A DNA stretch of 64,000 bases from Chrysopilus asiliformis (taxonomy: Eukaryota > Arthropoda > Insecta > Diptera > Rhagionidae): NCBI GenBank assembly GCA_964034945.1, contig OZ035962.1:67904274-67968273 (forward strand). Reading direction: 5' to 3'. The notes beneath the pieces were generated by a model. It had not been told where the DNA came from and did no database searches. It worked only from the letters and a program-made list of their open reading frames with translations. Position 1 is the stretch's first letter. Each line of letters starts with the position of its first letter. This document shows positions 23,220-35,627 of the stretch, one piece after another. The position numbers and the translations under genes are program-made.

Positions 23220-23927
23220 CAACTAGAGAGGTGGAGTACTCCCGTCCACTACTATCAAATATTGCATGTGTGACGTCACAACCGCAAACAGAATCGATGG
23301 TGCCTGTGGTTTCTTATGGGAGATTTATCCGATTACTTAGATCTGTGATGTTAATATATTTTTTTTTTGTTTAGATGTTTTAATATAACGTACAAATAGA
23401 TCGAATTAAAGAGTATATACTATATGTAGGGGAAACTGGGGTATTCTGGACCACGGGGAATTGCGGACCAGCGTCATTTTGTTTCCCCTAGTAGTGGTTG
23501 GTAGCTGCAAATAACTGTAATCAGTTTGCCTCATGTTAAGCTAATTTTCCTAACAGTACTCGACTTTTGTATACGCACTATCACCTCGCTTCGATAGCAA
23601 ATAGAAAAGTGATACTTCGAAATTTTTTTTTTCACTTTGTGTTTCGCTTAAATTTAACCACATTTTTCGAGAATCAACTCAAGTAAATATATTGATAATA
23701 TTCACGGAGCCTTAAGCATTCGACACTGACAAAAAATTTTGCATGAAGTTTGCATTGTGTTACTAATAGCTGCCATATTGTAAAAAAGAGCGTTCGGGGA
23801 ATTGTGGACCACTTTTGTCGGGGAATTATGGACCACTCAATTCTTGACATTTGACAAGCAAACTTCGTGTATTTGATGCATATAAGTGTTTTTTCATGCA
23901 AAAACACAGCATTAGATTTTCGGCAAT

Positions 23928-24309
23928 CATACTAATACATATATACAAATGAGTTGGTGTCTGTCTGTCTGTCTGTCTGTTCCTCTTTCACGCAAAAACT
24001 GCTGAACCGATTTGGCATGAGTGTCTGTGGTAGTTCTAGATCCAACATAGGCATACGGAAAAGTAGCGCGAGGGGTGGGGGGAGTAAGGGGAGGGGGTAA
24101 AGTGATTTCGAAACTTAGTTTTCCCTCTATGTTACTCTTTCGCGGGGAAACTACTGAACCGATTGGCCTGAAATTTGGCATAGATGTTCGTCGTCGGTCC
24201 AGCCCCAACATAGACCCATTAAAAAGTTTTTAAGTTCTTTCCGGTTTTCTTCGTATTCTAAAATTTAGACAAAAAGCTTAACCCGGCAACGACGGGTATA
24301 CAAGCTAGT
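23928..24309. mobile_element. Helitron-like non-autonomous repeat, copy 1
   Basis: Starts near ACTAATACATATATAC and AATGAGTTGGTGTCTGTC, contains AACTGCTGAACCGATTTGGC and ACTACTGAACCGATTGG, and ends with a short GC hairpin (CCCGGCAACGACGGG) followed by TATACAAGCTAGT. A 3' hairpin plus CTAG end is Helitron-like, but both ends also start with ACTA, so a TIR element is possible. A reverse-oriented copy is at 28096-28430; a fragment of similar type starts at about 25018 (TCTATATATATAAAAACGG). Confidence 0.45.
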
Positions 24310-24310
24310 T

Positions 24311-24649
24311 TCTAAATCGGCCGTTTTGACATCGCCAGAGGATGTAAATGACCTTCGTGAGAAGGCTGATATGAAGCGAAAGAGATTGGAGAGAAAAGGT
24401 GATAAACCATAATCGAAAAAGCAAAAAGATCGTGTCAAATCGAAGACATCACAGAAGAAACAACCATCTTCAACCTATTGTGAGGTGGAAGAATACATCG
24501 ATTTCTGCATAATTTGTAAGAAAAATATGCCAAAAAAAATGAACCGCCGAAATACCATCCATTGCAACGTGTGCGATCGAGCTGTTCACTTGGGATGCTC
24601 CGGAATGACTGCAAGTTACTGGACTTGCGAACATTGCGTTTCGGACTGA
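24311..24649 (+). pseudogene. pogo-type transposase C-terminal fragment with PHD-like finger
   Basis: 113 codons in one frame, SKSAVLTSPEDVNDLREKA..., with a TAA stop inside (24410-24412), then a Lys-rich linker and a cysteine/histidine module: FCIICKKN, IHCNVCDRAVHLGCSGM, YWTCEHCVSD, ending at TGA 24647. The AVLTSPEDV stretch and a C-terminal PHD-like finger are typical of insect pogo/DDE_1 transposases. The upstream part was removed by the Helitron-like insertion. Family call is from remembered motifs. Confidence 0.55.
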
Positions 24650-25017
24650 TTTTCATTGCAATTTTTCACTTCATTTCACTTTGTCTGTTATATAATAAAT
24701 ATATGAATCAAAAAAAAAAAGTTTGTCTATCACATTTTTCCATTTTTAATCGATTTACAAAGTGGTCCACAATACCCCGAGATTTTTCAAAATCGCAAAA
24801 ACGCCATTTTTGCGCCAACTGATAAAACTTGTATAATTTAATACAATTTGACCGAACTGCTGTGACCCAAAGAGAGGTTATTTATCGTACTACAAATTCA
24901 AGCTTTGAAATTTTCAGAAAAAGTTATTTTTTTACGATTTTTTAGCCAAAATGAAAAAGCGGTCCAGAATACCCCACCCTCCCCTATGTATATACCTATA
25001 TATTTGTACGTATATCT

Positions 25018-25139
25018 ATATATATAAAAACGGAAGTTTGTTGGTTGGTTGGTTTGTTGGTTTGAGATTACAAAACTCAAGAACTACTGGACCGATTTTT
25101 ACGCGGTTTTTTGCAAAATGATCTGTGTTGCCAGGAGCA
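25018..25139. repeat. Helitron-like fragment
   Basis: TCTATATATATAAAAACGG, a TTGG microsatellite, then AACTACTGGACCGATTTTTAC. It resembles the start of the Helitron-like repeats and runs into the foldback element without a visible 3' end. Confidence 0.4.
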
Positions 25140-26317
25140 GGTTTTTAGCTATGTAGATTTTTAAAATTCGAAACGGAAGGTCCTGTAAGGATAATGAAAA
25201 TATCCTTCTTCCCATTTTTCTCCGGAAAAATTTGCATTATAGGGTTTTTGGGGTCGCTGATCACGCCTTTGCTGTTAGAATTTTAAAATTCGAAACGGAA
25301 GGTCCTATAAGGATAACGAAAATATCCTTTTTTCCATTTTTACCAGGGCAAATCGGCATTATGGGGTTTTTGGGATCGCTGAATCCGAATCTGTCATTAA
25401 AAAGTCTGTAAGGATAACGGAAGGTCCTGTAAGGATAACGTGATTATCCTTTTCTCCAAATTTTCTGGAAAAAAATCTATTCTGGGGGTTTTTGGGGTCG
25501 CTGAACACGATTCTCAAGTTAAAAAGCCTGTAAGGACATCTCAAATGTAAGGATATTCGAAGACTAAAAAGAACAAAATAAAAAAAAATTAAAAAATTGT
25601 TTTTAAAAAAAAGCTTTTATTAAAAAAGAATGCACTAAAAAGAAAAAAATAATTTTCTGGACGCTGTGTATCACAAATATAAAAGCTTTTTAAAAGCGAG
25701 ATAAATGTTTATTTTATTGTTTTATGCTTTATCTCGCTTTTTAAAAGCTTTTATATTTGTGATACACAGCGTCCAGAAAATTATTTTTTTCTTTTTAGTG
25801 CATTCTTTTTTAATAAAAGCTTTTTTTTAAAAAAAATTTTTTTATTTTTTTTTATTTTGTTCTTTTTAGTCTTCGAATATATATCCTTACATTTGAGATG
25901 TCCTTACAGGCTTTTTAACTTGAGAATCGTATTCAGCGACCCCAAAAACCCCCAGAATAGATTTTTTCCCGGAAAATTTGGAGAAAGGGATAATCACGTT
26001 ATCCTTACAGGACCTTCCGTTATCCTTACTGACTTTTTAATGACAGATTCGGATTCAGCGACGTCAAAAACCCCCAGAATAGATTTTTTTCCGGAAAATT
26101 TGGAGAAAAGGATAATCACGTAATCCTTACAGGACCTTCCGTTATCCTTACAAGGACGAAGTAGTGAAAATATTGTATTGTCATCGGACTTATATAAGTG
26201 TGCAAAATTTCAAGTCAATCGGACAAGTGGAAGTGGGTCAAAATTGGGTTGCAAGATTTGATCTGACAAACAGACAGACAGACAGACAGACACGAAGGCA
26301 AGCTAAATAAAAGCTTT
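25140..26317. mobile_element. Foldback (FB-like) element, copy B
   Basis: A near-symmetrical foldback: 25370-25705 and about 25727-26130 are inverted copies sharing GTAAGGATAACGTGATTATC, TTCTGGACGCTGTGTATCAC and AAAAGCTTTT, around an AT-rich centre. The right arm continues through GGACGAAGTAGTGAAAATAT, CAGACAGACAGACAGACACG and ends TAAATAAAAGCTTTTAAAA, matching in reverse the left end of copy A. The left arm has diverged tandem units (CGAAACGGAAGGTCCTGTAA, twice) and lacks that terminus. No ORF is meaningful. Inserted in the P-like element. Confidence 0.7.
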
Positions 26318-26341
26318 TAAAAAAGTTTCGATAGATTGCAC

Positions 26342-26629
26342 TTATTTCAATAAATGAAATGAAATATACTTACTTCCTCGTCTCAAAATTTGTTTAATTT
26401 TTTTGTTCAAAAGCTTCGATTTTAACTCATTTTCAAAAGCACTGCTATCAAAGTGCAGTGAGCATAACACTAAACCTGCGTTATCTTTTTTAATTGAAAT
26501 TCCGCAAAATCGTAACCATTTTACCCTTAACTCTTTATTTTTAGGAAACTGGTGGAAAGTTATTTTTGCTGGACATTTATTTCCCCTAACGCTTTGACAT
26601 TTTGGCAAAGCACACTTTCTACCCACCAT
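26342..26629 (-). pseudogene. P-like transposase THAP exon
   Basis: ATG at 26629 opens MVGRKCALPKCQ. The zinc-binding C2CH signature of a THAP domain is complete: C6-x4-C11-x44-C-x2-H in LVLCSLHF, with the conserved HQFPKN and KWLRFC positions. A strong splice donor GAGGAA|GTAAGTAT follows at about 26362, so the real exon probably ends there and the last codons are intron. In P elements this domain binds the TIR-proximal DNA. No downstream transposase exons are recognisable, so it is a remnant. It could instead be read as a host THAP gene, but its place inside the P-like TIRs argues against that. Confidence 0.75.
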
Positions 26630-26779
26630 CGAAATCGTTTGGTGTTTGATACTGCCGAGATAAACTTATATTCATCGGTGCACTCAGAGCGCGGTTTTTA
26701 CGTCACAGCACACTCACACTGGCGCTTGGTGTGTACGATACAAACGGGAGTACTCCACCTCTCTAGTTGATACACCTTG

Positions 26780-26805
26780 CCATACGGGTATAAAAATGAT
26801 AACTC
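26780..26805. repeat. 3' end of the split mini-me-like repeat
   Basis: CCATACGGGTATAAAAA, the family end, directly after the right TIR of the P-like element; the same CCATACGGG is at 23211-23219. Confidence 0.6.
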
Positions 26806-27508
26806 AAGAAATACGCAGGTGTTCGCAGATGAAATATAATTATTTCGAAACAGTAATGTCCCAGCTAATACCTATTGTACATAAGAATTTACGTTGATAT
26901 CGTTTGATATTCGGATATTAGAAAAATGTTAAATTACGATAGTTTTTTTTAACTGCTACTAAACGATTTTCTTGTTTGGAATATCCGACCTATAATAAAC
27001 TATTATGATTTTGAAGCATTATATCAGTCAGAAAACTAATAAAGCTGATCCAAATCAATTTTCTGACAAGGTAACTCTGGCCTGGTGCTGGCAGACGTAG
27101 TTATCCATTACATGATTTTATATCTTCGTAACACCTATCTCAGATCAACCTGTTCAGCTTCTTACGACCTGTTTTACTTGCTGTACTTTTAATTTTTGAA
27201 TTTCTCTAGCCACAGGTTGGCACACTTTTCCTAACGGAGGTGAACACGCGTCTAGCATAGGCTAAATTGTCCTGCAGGAAGCCAATTTCGCCGTACGTTA
27301 GTTGACTTTTACTCTGTTTTTCTAAGTGTATTGTACTTTAAAATATACTAGAAAAAATGGTTTTTAAATATTCAATATTTAAGGAGAAAAAGAATTCGTT
27401 AAGAAAATGAGTTTTTTCCGAATTTAATTCCACAATTTTGCCAAAATTTGATATCAAAGTAATATGACAGGCTTTTTGGTGAAGAAAACTATCTGACATT
27501 TTTTTATA
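26806..27508. other. Intron, nothing recognised
   Basis: No element boundary or coding signal seen. Confidence 0.4.
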
Positions 27509-28065
27509 CAGTAATCCCTCCAACTGCGCGGTAGATACGTTCCACAAAAAGAGCGCGCAAACCGAAACCGCGTACCGCACTTTGTATGCATTTTTGGGGT
27601 TAGGTCCCAGATATTAGAAAAATGCCAAAAAATAGAAAAAAGTTTTTATTTAACGACATATTTAAATTAATACAAACATATGATATGCACTACTAATCTT
27701 TTTGAAAAAAAACCTTGTTATTAGTGATTGATTACCCGATTTTTGTTTTTCATTATGAATTTCTGCGTATGGGGCTAAAGCGGCTGTCAAATTTCTCCGA
27801 AATTTTAAGACACGCTCCAAATCAGGGTCCATATTAACAGCTTCTTATTCAAGTTGACTACCAACCACAAAAAAATTTGCTAGTTTTTCGCACTAAATAT
27901 AAGCACGAAATTACCAAATATGTACGAAGATATCAAATAACCAGCTGATTCCTTCTTGCGGGGATTCACCAAAATATATATTCAGAACATGTTTTTTAAA
28001 ACGAAAATTATAAAAAAAAACCGCGCAGCTGCGAAATTTTTACCGCGCAGTTGGAGGGATTACTG
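27509..28065. mobile_element. pogo/Tigger-type MITE, copy 1
   Basis: Inverted ends CAGTAATCCCTCCAACTGCG and its complement ending GGGATTACTG, flanked by TA (27507-27508, 28066-28067). The interior shares AAAAAGAGCGCGCA and GGGGTTAGGTCCCAGATATT with the copy at 63525. TA targets and CAGT ends fit Tc1/mariner pogo-type elements. No transposase. Confidence 0.7.
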
Positions 28066-28095
28066 TATGCCAATAATATATATCACAGTTATATT

Positions 28096-28430
28096 AGTAA
28101 CTAGCTTGCATACCCATCGTTGCCGGGTCAAGTTTTTTCAAATTTTTTTTTTGATGGTCTATTTTGGAGCTAAATTTCAGGTAAATCGGCTCAGTAGTTT
28201 CCCCCCGAAAGGGTGACATCGAGGACGAGCTAAGTTTCAAGATGACTCTACCCCCTCCCCTTATTCCTCCCACCCCTCGCGCTACTTTTCCGTATACCTA
28301 TGTTGGAACCAGAACTACCACAGACACTGATGCCAAATTTCAAGTCAATCGGTTCTGCCGTTTTTGCGTGAAAGAGGAACAGAGAGACAGACAGACAGAC
28401 ACCAACTCATTTTTATATATTAGTACGATT
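28096..28430. mobile_element. Helitron-like non-autonomous repeat, copy 2 (reverse orientation)
   Basis: AACTAGCTTGCATACCC and CGTTGCCGGGTCAAG at the left, then the GAGGGGTGGG-type block in complement (CCACCCCTCGCGCTACTTTT), ending GACACCAACTCATTTTTATA. This is copy 1 (23928-24309) reversed. Confidence 0.5.
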
Positions 28431-28475
28431 AACTGCAGGAAATTTCTCTTTCATCTCTGGAGATTTTGTTAAAAA

Positions 28476-28597
28476 TTAAGTAGAACCTGGATAAGTGGAA
28501 AACCTCTATAACTGCGGTTGATCGTTCGGTTCGGCCCGAGCGTTCCACGAAAATGGAACGGTCTCGTGAAATCCCACTTATCCAGGTTCGACTGTAT
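28476..28597. mobile_element. Small TIR MITE (GAACCTGGATAAGTGG)
   Basis: GAACCTGGATAAGTGG at the left and CCACTTATCCAGGTTC at the right; the right end continues CGACTGTA, giving a CAGTCGAACC terminus beside TA, while the left end seems clipped. Likely pogo/Tigger-derived. Confidence 0.5.
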
Positions 28598-30213
28598 ATA
28601 TATTTGACGATTGCCTCTGGCAGTAGTAGCGTTTCTTGTGTTTTAGTAAATCCGTCACTTTTTTATTTCCACACAAATTGATTTTATAAATTGGTGTTTA
28701 AATTTGCGTACATCACAATTCCATTAAAATTTTATAATATTCCACTTGAATAGAGAAAGAAAATTATGTAATTTTACAAAAAATTGTTGCTGGGTATGTT
28801 AATATTGGTTTCAAAAATTATAATTTAAGAATTTGTAAAACAACACATTTGGATTATATTCCAATGTTAAAAGATAATAAAATCCTTTTTGTTACGAAAA
28901 ACACAATTAAAGCGCTTTAAATTAATTTTTAATCGTTTTAAAAAAATGTCTTGAATGCTAACTATTTTAAACATGCGATTTTTAATTTTATATCCACAGA
29001 GAAATTTCGAAATAATTTTTAAAATAATTTTTTTTTAAAAAGTTAATCCAAATTTAGAAGAAGAAAACCATTGAGGTGTAAAAGCATCTAAATAAAAATG
29101 TAGCTATTTTTTTAAATAATAAAATTTTTTATGGTGTTTAAAAATTACCCAGAAAACAGGTAACAATGCCTTAAGTTCAGTTTCACTAGAAACTTCCCAC
29201 GACGCATTTTCGAGGCCTAAATCTTGATCCATTGATGTATGGTGAAAATCTCTTCCACTACTTCGCTATAAAGTTCAATTTTGAAAATTTAAACAAATTC
29301 ATCGTTCTTGAAAATTATTGAAAATTACATTGGAAAAAAGATTACCAAAAACAAAAAAGCGACTTTTAATTTCGAAGAATGAAATGATAAAAATGACGAA
29401 AATCAAGAATAATGTTTATTAAATTAATGTAAATAATAGTTATGTTATGACGAATATGGATTAAAAGTTTTCGCGTCAACCCAACAAATAATGTTCCAAT
29501 ACGTTGTATTTCTGGAATACTCTGTATTTTTTGTAGAAAAATTTAAAAATAAAAAAATAGTCACACGAAATTTTTGTCACGCAATGTTTTAACACTTTTT
29601 TGAGAAAATTATATTTTTTTATTCTCTTACATGTAGTACTAGATTTTATGCTTGCCTCCGCCAAGTGTACATATTAGTGAAAAATACACCCCCAAAAATT
29701 TGTGAGGAGAACATAATATTTCATGATATCGACAAAAATCATTAGACAAGCAATTAGCCGTCGATTTCATTTCGATTTCCATGATTTTGGATCACCAAAT
29801 TTTAATTTCGTTAGGAAAATGGCCATAAAACAAATATTTGCGACAAAAGCGTTATAAAAAGTGATAGTCTAGTAAATCCCCACAATTTGATTGCAGTATT
29901 AAATTATGCGTCTGTAAGTACAGACGGTTATAAGCGCAAACAAAATATGAGAAAGGTTACAATTGCCAGGGGGCAATCGTCAAATATACTCTACAGATAA
30001 AATGTTTATTTAAAAAATCTATTTGCGCGGGAGAGGGGAAAAGCAATGGTCCGCTTGAACTTTGATGTATGGTACAGTTATGTAAAACCATATTTTGAAC
30101 ACATTTCGTCTTTATAAATTTTTCGATGCTATGCATCGTTTTCGAGAAAATAGAAAAAAAAGTCTTCAATTTGTATGAGGAAGGAAGGAACGAGTAGTCC
30201 TGAATTTTGGCGT
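28598..30213. other. AT-rich intron, nothing recognised
   Basis: 1.6 kb of AT-rich sequence with homopolymer runs. No conserved coding or repeat termini seen; the ORFs at 29476-29664 and 29957-30217 have no support. Confidence 0.4.
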
Positions 30214-31248
30214 ACACAGAAAAAAATAATGTTGTATTGTTTACAAAATGGGTTTTGTTAAGCCTAACAAAAAAAAAAATCGTAAATATTACTGAAGTTT
30301 TGTATATACTACGAAAAAATTAACGAATATTTTTTCGTATAGTTACTAAAATTTGTTAATATTACGAAGTACATTTTGTCAAATCTGATTTGCATCATGG
30401 CGTCATTACAATACACAAGCTTTTCTATTAGTGGTCTCATTAGCCGCTGTAAGCATCAAATTCCCTGCTGTTAATGTTTGGATGCCTGCAGCAGGTAATT
30501 AGACTACTAGTAGAACTGCGCCACACTTGTGCATGACGAAAAAATGGCGACGATTTTGTTAGTCGATTCGCCAGTTCTAAAAACTCGATTTTAAAGCAAT
30601 TTCAATAATTTTTCATAAAACTGATGCAAAAAATCAGTTTTTGGAAGACATTTCTTAGTTTAGACATTAGTTGGAATGCTTTTTTGAAATATTTTTTATG
30701 TCAATTTTTTTCAGATTTCGATAATTTTTTCCCATTTTCGAAAAATACTAAACGCGAATAGTATTTTTTCGAGGTAACACAAAAACATTCGTCGAGAGAA
30801 TTCATTTGTTTGAAATTTTTGTAAGAAAAATCATTCAAAATAAATTATTTTCATTTCGCATCATATTGGCCGTCATAAAACATTTCCTCCATACGAATAT
30901 TCAATATAGAAACTATCAGAAACAAACACGCATCTCTTAATTTTTAAAGTCATCACACTAAAACAATTTCCGCTCACACACTAAGCAAGAAACAGAAAGA
31001 GATTCCATATCAACAAGAGAGATTTGTTTTTGTAATATTTACAAAATATTTGTAATATTTACAAAATATTTGTAATATTAACAAAATTTTTGTAAAAACG
31101 AAATACAAAAATACAAAAACTTAACAAAATTGACATCGTACCATTAACAAAATATGTTGTCGGCCCATGGGGGACAAATGGTTTCGTTATATTAACAAAC
31201 GTTTTCGTAATATTTACATACATTTTATTTTCTGTGTATAGATACGTT
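30214..31248. mobile_element. TACACAGAAAAAA element built of a repeated ACAAA/TTTGT motif
   Basis: Left end TACACAGAAAAAAATAATG, right end ATTTTATTTTCTGTGTATA. Both ends hold many direct and inverted copies of a short unit (TTTGTAATATTTACAAAA, TTAACAAAATTTTTGT, TTTCGTATAGTTACTAAAAT). The centre (about 30400-30960) is ordinary sequence. Similar size and termini as 39645-40683. Probably a non-autonomous DNA transposon with subterminal repeats; superfamily unknown. Confidence 0.5.
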
Positions 31249-31389
31249 ATGTAAAATCATTACGAACAGAAGTCTCAAAAAACTGTTTCGGTTATATAGG
31301 GTAGGGGAGAAGGAATGGTCTGATTTTGCCGGTTCAAAAACTTATCCTTGCCATTTACGAGAAACGTAACTATACAAAATTACAAGTTT

Positions 31390-31470
31390 CTAGTCTGCCT
31401 GTCAGAGAAACAGACAAACGAACAGACAGACGGACATACATACGGACATACGGAAGGACATACAGAAATC
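31390..31470. repeat. GTCY-type microsatellite remnant
   Basis: GAACAGACAGACGGACATAC and ACGGACATACGGAAGGACAT: the tetranucleotide block of a mini-me-like repeat, cut off at 31475 by the Harbinger-derived element. Confidence 0.45.
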
Positions 31471-31474
31471 AAAA

Positions 31475-31963
31475 GCGGCTCAGTTGAGCAGCTCACATTT
31501 TTTCTGAGCGTAAAAAAACTCCGCTCAGTAGCTGAGCAAATGTCAAATGAAGAATTACATAACCTCAATTCATGTGTAAAAATGACGACGGAGATAAATG
31601 GTGTTACGGGAAGCCTCATGGAAGTTCTTGCTGAGCAAACGGGAATGGAAATAGTCGGCGTCGCGGAAAATGTTGGTGAAAGAGTTCGGGAGTGTACTTC
31701 GGTATAGTCACCTCAAAATAATCCCGGTTTCTTTCAGGCTTCGAACTTCGAATTGAGGTTACTTCAAAATGAGTATTACATTCGTCAACGAACATTGCGA
31801 TGGGCTCCAAATTTAACATATCTGACGCGCAAATACCGAATATTGTGGAAATAATTATATCTCGGTCCATCTCCCACTATAACCCCGAATATTTTGACAG
31901 TTTTATGTGCGCGGCTTAGTATTCAGTAAACACTGAGCGGCTCAGCTGAGCGGGAATGCACCC
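31475..31963 (-). mobile_element. PIF/Harbinger-derived element, copy 1 (left-truncated)
   Basis: Strong similarity over its length to 36476-37129: GAGCAGCTCACATTTTTTCT, CTCAGTAGCTGAGCAAATGT, GGAAGCCTCATGGAAGTTC. The right end reads GCTGAGCGGGAATGCACCC. The left TIR is missing and starts directly after a GTCY tract. It carries the short minus-strand ORF at 31616-31870. Confidence 0.6.
31616..31870 (-). pseudogene. Harbinger-like short ORF, copy 1
   Basis: 84 codons from ATG 31870: MDRDIIISTIFGICASD, then an acidic middle and NRDYFEVTIPKYTPELFHQHF ending in FPFPFAQQELP. The YFEVT..KYTPELF..HF block resembles the region just before the DDE domain of PIF/Harbinger transposases. No catalytic domain follows. 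The same ORF is open in copy 2 (36739-37002) with numerous conservative differences. Confidence 0.5.
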
Positions 31964-33876
<1,913 letters not shown>

Positions 33877-34200
33877 AAGTGAACGGGAATTAGCATTAAA
33901 TTTGACCGTCTTGCACACGCTCTTAGACTCGATAAAAATTTCGACTGCGGCGCATCTTTTGTTTTGATGGTAGGTTAATTTTAAAACTAAATTTCAGTAC
34001 TAATATACAGTCGGTTTAACAAGAAAGGAACCGGCACTTTTTGAAGAAAAATAAAAGATATCTCTCTCTTTCTTTCTCGGCGTGATTGTATCATCGCTAT
34101 GACGCTATGACTCCATTATCAATTCATTTTAGTGTCGCTCGAAACCTCGTAGTGAATGCAAATGAACCAAAATGAGCGCTGTGTACGCAAAGCCTTACTT

Positions 34201-34613
34201 CTGGAGCCCAATGAACGCAACGCGAACGCAACTCCAACGCTGTGAACTGTCACGCAGCGCAACATTTTGGCGGCAGAGCCCAATGGCATCTCGTGAAGTA
34301 GTACAAGTGACATAATATAAAGTGGTATAAACTTGGAAAAATTACAAAAATGGATAATTTTGAAGCGATAATTTGCTTTGTTGGTCTTTATCTTTGTTAT
34401 TTGTATGTTATTGCACTAAGGCTATCAATTTTTCCTCGAACAACATTTCCCCAACCTCACTTTATGAACTGTCAACGCAGAATTGCTGCGGCAAAGTTAG
34501 AAGTTTGCAAACTTTTGCGTTGTAGTTGCGTTCACTGCGTTCAAAAATGATTTCTATGAAACAAACTTGTAAGTGACAGTTTCTGCGTTCGCGTTGCGTT
34601 CATTGGGCTCCAG
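34201..34613. mobile_element. TIR element (CTGGAGCCCAATGAACGC)
   Basis: 30-bp perfect inverted repeats starting CTGGAGCCCAATGAACGC and containing AACGCGAACGCA. The interior has a 66-codon ORF on + (34350-34550, starting MDNFEAIICFVGLYLCYLYV) with no recognised domain. The size and TIR style resemble the Harbinger-derived elements nearby, but no target duplication is clear. Confidence 0.6.
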
Positions 34614-34659
34614 GCATTACGAGGCAGTATTTTTATGTTCGCACCCAAAAGTACCAAAA

Positions 34660-35260
34660 TTGTCGTGTTGACAGTAAAATTTACTAAAACACAGAATCAT
34701 TGATTTTGTCCCAGTATTTTATATTTTTCCCGTTTTCCAAAAAAATCTGACACTACTGTTTCATCCCAGTAAATTTGTCATCGTTTCACCTCAGTTAAGG
34801 TCACTCACATTTAGAATCCATTTCTCAATTGGCTTCCATAGTTAGCGGTGAGCGAAACGACCGACAAACGCAGAGGTCTCAGGTTCGAGATTTTCAAATA
34901 CAACATATTCTCATGTAAAATAAAATATTGACGACAAAAAAAAAATTTAATAAATAAAAATTAGGTTTGAAAATTAAAAAAAAATATTACCAAAACCATT
35001 CAAACGCTTCAAAAATTTCAAAAAGCATCTGAGAGGTTTTACTGCGATCACAGTAAATTCTACTAGAATTCCCAGTAAAAGTTACGGTTATTCCAGTTCT
35101 TTCCAGATTTCCAGCATGAGACCTTTACTGGGAATACGATGCAATATTTACTGGAAGGAACAGTAAATTTAATTTACTGGGTGAGAACCGTAAAATTTAC
35201 TGTAATTGCCTTTTTACCACAATGCTTTTTTACTGGGATCCCAGTAAAATCTGATTTAGA
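34660..35260. repeat. Region of repeated CAGTAAA/TTTACTG motifs with an embedded SINE-like piece
   Basis: CAGTAAA or TTTACTG occurs many times in both orientations (for example CCCAGTAAATTTGTCATCG near 34768, TCCCAGTAAAAGTTACGG near 35070, TTTACTGGGATCCCAGTAAA near 35230). At about 34835-34975, TAGCGGTGAGCG and, about 40 nt on, CAGGTTCGAGATT resemble Pol III A and B boxes, followed by an A-rich tail: a possible tRNA-derived SINE. Boundaries uncertain. Confidence 0.4.
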
Positions 35261-35627
35261 GTGTACACAAAAAGGGGCCTATATTAGTGGGCAAAAATCG
35301 CTTTTTCTTTAGCCAAATTAACGTCTAGATTCCTTAACGGTTCAGGACATAGCAGGAAAAGGAGCTCATTAGGCAACAGGAGGGGTCGAAATTAGCGAGC
35401 GAACCTTTATTCGGCTTAAAGATTTTTTTGACATCTTGTTTTGGTGAGTTTTCGAGAGCTACTAGCGAAATTCAAACGCCGTTCGTATCTGGCGAGCAAC
35501 TCCCAAACGGTTCAGTGGGTGCGTGTCGACTAGAGAGTAGAATCACTTTTGACAGCTCGCAGAAACAAGCTCGCGAGTTTTTGCGAGTTTCTGTGAACAA
35601 CTCTCAGAGACGTGTCCATTTGCGAGT

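Larger units (their letters stand above)
23429..24984 (+). mobile_element. pogo-like TIR element nested in the P-like element
   Basis: Inverted ends GGGGAAACTGGGGTATTCTG and the complement (CAGAATACCCCACCCTCCCC), flanked by TA (23427-23428, 24985-24986). GGGGAATTGTGGACCACT-type motifs recur inside. It carries the C-terminal part of a Tc1/mariner (pogo-type) transposase at 24311-24649 and is interrupted by a Helitron-like repeat. A distantly similar TA-flanked element is at 59305-60241. Confidence 0.65.
23220..26779 (-). mobile_element. P-element-like transposon with nested insertions
   Basis: Perfect 36-bp terminal inverted repeats starting CAAGGTGTATCAACTAGAG and including GGTGGAGTACTCCCGT. 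CCATACGGG occurs on both sides (23211-23219, 26780-26788), an 8-9 bp target duplication; P elements make 8 bp. A THAP-domain exon (26342-26629, minus strand) starts about 150 bp from the right end, as in P transposase. Most of the rest of the transposase is gone, replaced by a pogo-like element (23429-24984), a Helitron-like piece and a foldback element (25140-26317). Non-autonomous. Confidence 0.75.

Noticed and set aside
26342..26629. Host THAP-domain gene
   Set aside because: It lies inside perfect P-like TIRs with a target duplication and has no further exons in the expected place.
34835..34900. Functional tRNA gene
   Set aside because: Only A- and B-box-like sequences are present; no full cloverleaf can be drawn.
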